A stretch of 5,328 bases of DNA, taken from contig MFGM01000010.1 in the NCBI GenBank assembly GCA_001778275.1, positions 1 to 5,328 on the forward strand, read 5' to 3'. Shown here piece by piece: positions 5,311-5,328 of the stretch (position 1 is the stretch's first letter; each line of letters begins with the position of its first letter). The notes beneath the pieces are model-generated. The model was not told the origin of the DNA, ran no database searches, and was given only the letters and a program-made list of their open reading frames with translations. This DNA comes from Candidatus Falkowbacteria bacterium RIFOXYC2_FULL_48_21. Its GTDB lineage: Bacteria; Patescibacteriota; Patescibacteriia; UBA11705; JABHMO01. The position numbers and the translations under genes were made by a program.

Positions 5311-5328
5311 ATGCAAAACGAGGACAAG
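5311..5328 (+). CDS. Possible start of a rightward gene, cut by the window edge
   Basis: An ATG at 5311 opens a frame reading MQNEDK to the edge, 23 bases after a TATAAT hexamer, with no Shine-Dalgarno before it (AAAACCTTT). A competing frame begins at 5286 or 5289 (MDIIKNLYAKRGQ) and is also open, but its start overlaps or directly follows the -10. Six codons give no family information, so the product is unknown and even the frame is uncertain. Confidence 0.3.

Overview
This 5.3 kb window is a compact bacterial chromosome segment. It has two tRNA genes, five complete protein genes I can assign to a family, one small protein gene I cannot, and possibly the first codons of a gene running off the right edge. 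Genes are tightly packed, two junctions overlap, recognisable Shine-Dalgarno sequences are almost absent, and the intergenic gaps carry short A/T-rich repeat clusters. Together this suggests a small-genome bacterium, and my best guess is the Patescibacteria/CPR (Parcubacteria-like). That placement is inference from style only; no marker in the window proves it.

Layout, left to right. Positions 1-56 hold a good sigma70-type promoter driving an initiator tRNA (57-132). A second tRNA with anticodon CAT follows at 208-284. A membrane-anchored YkuE/YaeI-type metallophosphoesterase is on the + strand (374-1330). It converges on a minus-strand gene cluster, and a perfectly palindromic bidirectional terminator lies between them (1343-1368). 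The cluster, in transcription order from the right, is: scpA (5211-4522), scpB (4408-3824), a small unrecognised protein (3855-3502), a D-Ala-D-Ala carboxypeptidase (3502-2603) and a GT4 glycosyltransferase (2518-1379).

Functionally the cluster joins chromosome segregation (ScpA and ScpB, the kleisin and KITE partners of SMC) with cell-envelope work (peptidoglycan trimming, surface glycan synthesis). The small protein overlaps scpB and touches the carboxypeptidase at a TAATG junction, so it is probably translated together with them.

The most unusual structure is a family of ACAGAT-unit repeat elements around scpA. One copy lies just upstream of scpB, a related copy just upstream of scpA, and an exact 36-nt inverted copy abuts the scpA stop codon. 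The scpA-scpB gap could therefore fold into a long hairpin, and the two genes have similar leaders. I see no evidence for a new defence or mobile system here; most of the window is housekeeping.
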